Positions 62,055 to 64,000 of a stretch of DNA of 64,000 nt are shown one piece after another. Positions within the stretch are counted from its first letter, which is position 1. The number at the start of each line of letters is the position of its first letter. Below the pieces are notes generated by a model. That model was not told where the DNA came from. It searched no databases and worked only from the letters and a program-made list of their open reading frames with translations. The DNA is from Rothia uropygialis (GTDB taxonomy: Bacteria; Actinomycetota; Actinomycetes; Actinomycetales; Micrococcaceae): assembly GCF_004137765.1 (NCBI RefSeq), contig NZ_NOIS01000002.1, positions 186,001 through 250,000 of the forward strand, written 5' to 3'. The position numbers and the translations under genes were made by a program.

Positions 62055-62791
62055 TGGAGGGTTGGCGCAGATCCAAATCCGCATCGCTTCCCGAGTGATC
62101 CGGGTATTCTCTTGTCCCGCGTACGCGGCGGCGAAACGTGTGGCGGCGACATAGAGTTCAGACAGGCCGGTGTATGCGTTGCGGTCAGGGACACGTCCGC
62201 CCCACTGGTCACCCGACCCATCGGTGGGGCTCGGCAATCAGACTCTGGAACATATCGTTGGACGGTGTTTGCGCTTGGCCGCGGCCTCACGAATCGCGGC
62301 ATTCACGAAGCCGCTTGGTTAGTCGTCGGATCGCCTTCTGACTTCAGCTGTTGTGTCGCACCGCTTCGTTCCCATGCTTTGTCGCCCCACCCCGTGCGCA
62401 CTTCAGTTTCATATTGGCTGTGGTCGGCCCCAGCAAAGATATCCTTAATCGTCATGGAACGGCCATTCTTTACTGTTCCGAGAGTGTGTCGGACGACAGC
62501 GACCTGTTCGTTGATTCGGTCACGCTGCTCTTCCATGAGGTCCAGTTGAGTCTCGGCTGCTTCAGCGGGAGAGCTCTCGTCGTCAAGCGCGAGGTAAATA
62601 GCTGCGAGGGGAGGTCGAACGCGCAGAGATAAAACGCGGTAGAGCCGTGAAATCTCGGCGTCCCCATAGAACCGATATCCGTTGCTTGCGACCCGTGACG
62701 GGTAGATGAGGCCTACCTGCTCGTCGTGTCATAGCGTTCGACTGGCGATCCCAGCCGCCTTGGCAGGGTCTCTGATCGGCCATTCCGCCAT
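62055..62791 (-). pseudogene. Decayed MerR-family regulator with TipAS-type drug-binding domain
   Basis: Remnant of a TipAL-like regulator, a MerR protein that binds thiopeptides or similar ligands. The frame from ATG 62791 gives KAAGIASRTL and is cut by TGA at 62731-62729, where RHY of the MerR recognition region is expected. The same frame continues with GLIYPSRVASNGYRFYGDAE, a helical linker (LMEEQRDRINEQVAVVRHTL) and the start of TipAS (IKDIFAGADHSQYETEV, WGDKAWERS), then stops at 62303. The TipAS C-terminus reappears in another frame (AYTGLSELYVAATRFAAAYAG, REAMRIW). One nonsense mutation and at least one frameshift make it inactive. Confidence 0.82.
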
Positions 62792-62801
62792 ATTGCTCTC
62801 G

Positions 62802-63245
62802 CTAGTCAGGTTTCCCGTTCTGTTCGGCTGCCGCTGGAAGATCATATTCACCCTTGATGTGATCGCTCGCCCAAGCATGATCGACCGCCTGATCGCCCGT
62901 ACGCGGAGTCGTTAGAGTAATCGCGTTTCCATCCCTGTCCATGAATGTGAGATCAGTCGAGAACCACGGAGTATCTAGCGGCCCCGTGACCTCTGCACCG
63001 CCCCCAGGCGGTCGCCGACCTCCTCCAGGTTTACGTCCCCCGCAGTGAACGATGCAGATACTGATCCGTGTGCCGCAGCGCCCTGGGCCATGAGAATGTC
63101 TTGGTACTTCTCGCGGCGCAGATGCACGAGCGAAGGCACACCACCGGGACCGGGATGGTAGAGCAAGGGTCACGAATCCCGCGGCGCCGTAGTGCGTTTC
63201 GGCCGCCTCAAGGCCGCTCACCACGAGGTTTACGAACATAGGCAT
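62802..63245 (-). pseudogene. Decayed VOC (glyoxalase/bleomycin-resistance) family gene
   Basis: Remnant of a vicinal-oxygen-chelate protein. Frame 1 from ATG 63245 reads MPMFVNLVVSGLEAAETHYGAAG. Near 63155 it shifts to a second frame with GVPSLVHLRREKYQDILMAQG and VSASFTAGDVNLEEVGDRL. Near a G run at about 63000 it returns to the first with VTGPLDTPWFSTDLTFMDRDG and NAITLTTPR. Two frameshifts inactivate it. It sits 10 nt upstream of the decayed MerR gene on the same strand, a pairing that suggests a former ligand-responsive unit. Confidence 0.8.
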
Positions 63246-64000
63246 CACGTATATCGACCGGTCAATTGCCGGCCCGTTATTCTCAATCCTGAGCACCGCA
63301 TTCCCAGTTGACGTTGCAACAGAGTCAAGGCGTCAGTGCGTATCGTCCCTCTGTAGAGGACGTAGCGGATCAAAGGTACACATTGCCGACAGAAGCGTCA
63401 TGGCCAGCACACGATCTCGTCGACCAGGCGCGGCTCCGGTTTGGCGTTGAGAGATGTCCGAGAACCTGCCGTTGAGACCAGTTTGGTCCTGGAGGCTCAG
63501 CAAGCGGTGGAGGAACGCAACGATGCCGCTCATTCGAAACGAAAAATACCCCAGTTATGTCCGCACGAGGGTGGAAGAAATCACGTCCGACGTGGCGGTG
63601 AAGCCTTCCTACCCCGCTATTCCCGTTGCATTGGCTGCGGGACGTTTGAAGCCCAAGACGGATGCACGACGGGACTCGGCTGCCACGCAACTTTTTGTCG
63701 GGCTCCCTCATGGCCTCGGTCGTGCGTGGTGGGGTGTTGTTGTGTAGCAATTTGCTCGTGCACCCACCGTTTCAGGTCAATACCCCTACTGAGCAAAGGT
63801 AGGTTTGCTGGCGGTGCGGAGGAGCATATCGGACCTCACCTGCGGGTCCTTGGAGCTGCTCTGGTCGTGGCGTTGAGGCCACTCACATTGGATCCTACGA
63901 CTTGTAGGAACGATGAGGGCCGATCGGGCCAGAAGAGCCCGGGGCCGAAGGTACATCGGTTGTGGACGATTCGACCGGTTCGCTGCATGCCTTGGGAAGA
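63246..64000. other. Right-end stretch without recognisable gene
   Basis: About 750 nt with only short frames and no ribosome site. A minus-strand frame at 63333-63533 (LNGRFSDISQRQTGAAPGRR in part) loosely recalls the N-terminus of a transposase, too weak to call. Confidence 0.35.

Noticed and set aside
63333-63533. Transposase N-terminal fragment
   Set aside because: The resemblance is too short and too weak, and no terminal inverted repeats or target duplications were seen.
1-64000. CRISPR arrays, prophage, integrons or rRNA
   Set aside because: No regularly spaced repeats, phage structural genes, integrase or rRNA sequence were noticed.

Overview
The window looks like a chromosomal segment of a high-GC Gram-positive actinobacterium, most likely from the Micrococcaceae or a close relative. 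The evidence is a pupylation cluster (ARC, Dop, Pup, PafA), a fused PafBC regulator, the mycothiol enzyme MshC, the RNA polymerase factor RbpA, a SufR-SufBDC-SufT iron-sulfur operon, a bc1-aa3 oxidase cluster with a di-haem QcrC, and GTG/TTG starts. Genus and species cannot be fixed from the sequence alone. Nearly everything from 1 to 61,500 is ordinary core genome; the last 2.5 kb is decayed sequence.

Layout. 1-5.6 kb: a leaderless ABC ATPase (minus) diverges from sufR-sufB-sufD-sufC-sufT, which lacks sufS and sufU. 5.7-11.5 kb: a Tat-exported PhoX phosphatase, an ABC-F protein, SURF1 and two small proteins. 11.7-17.4 kb: a FabG-type reductase followed by an unusual SDR with a YX6K active site, SerB, an ABC ATPase overlapping a TauE/SafE permease, a SPOUT methyltransferase and L31 type B. 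17.5-24.5 kb: an LCP protein, a UbiB/AarF kinase-like protein, a two-TM unknown and aminopeptidase N. 24.6-31.4 kb: a lipid cluster in which a TetR regulator and acyl-CoA dehydrogenase (minus) diverge from thiolase, large FabG and MaoC dehydratase (plus); the two promoters share a dyad operator. 31.5-37.9 kb: tRNA-Leu(GAG), lactate dehydrogenase, an acidic protein, UppP, MshC, a site-2 protease and TrmI. 38-46.6 kb: the pupylation locus with two FKBP isomerases and PafBC. 46.6-52.9 kb: a small membrane protein, TatA, TatC, a HelY-like helicase, a degenerate amidohydrolase and a polyprenol-phosphate mannosyltransferase-like protein. 53-57 kb: RbpA, an SPFH/NfeD pair, a DUF3054 protein and a solitary TrpD. 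57.2-61.5 kb: ctaE-qcrC-qcrA-qcrB. 61.5-64 kb: a decayed MerR/TipAL-type regulator beside a decayed VOC protein.

Three themes connect the genes. First, pup and pafA are separated by only 5 nt, so no 20S proteasome genes lie in the usual place, and the ARC C-terminus lacks the Tyr-containing tail that docks on the 20S. Pupylation here may therefore be uncoupled from proteolysis. Second, many genes begin exactly 6-7 nt after a TANNNT/CATAAT -10 hexamer and lack a Shine-Dalgarno, so leaderless transcription appears widespread. Third, TatA/TatC are encoded near clear Tat clients or likely clients (PhoX lipoprotein, Rieske QcrA), and the Fe-S machinery serves the same respiratory chain.

I found no CRISPR array, intact transposase, prophage or rRNA operon. 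The most interesting signals are the proteasome-less Pup locus, the leaderless promoter grammar, the YX6K SDR, the shared lipid-cluster operator and the eroding TipAL/VOC pair. None proves a wholly new system.
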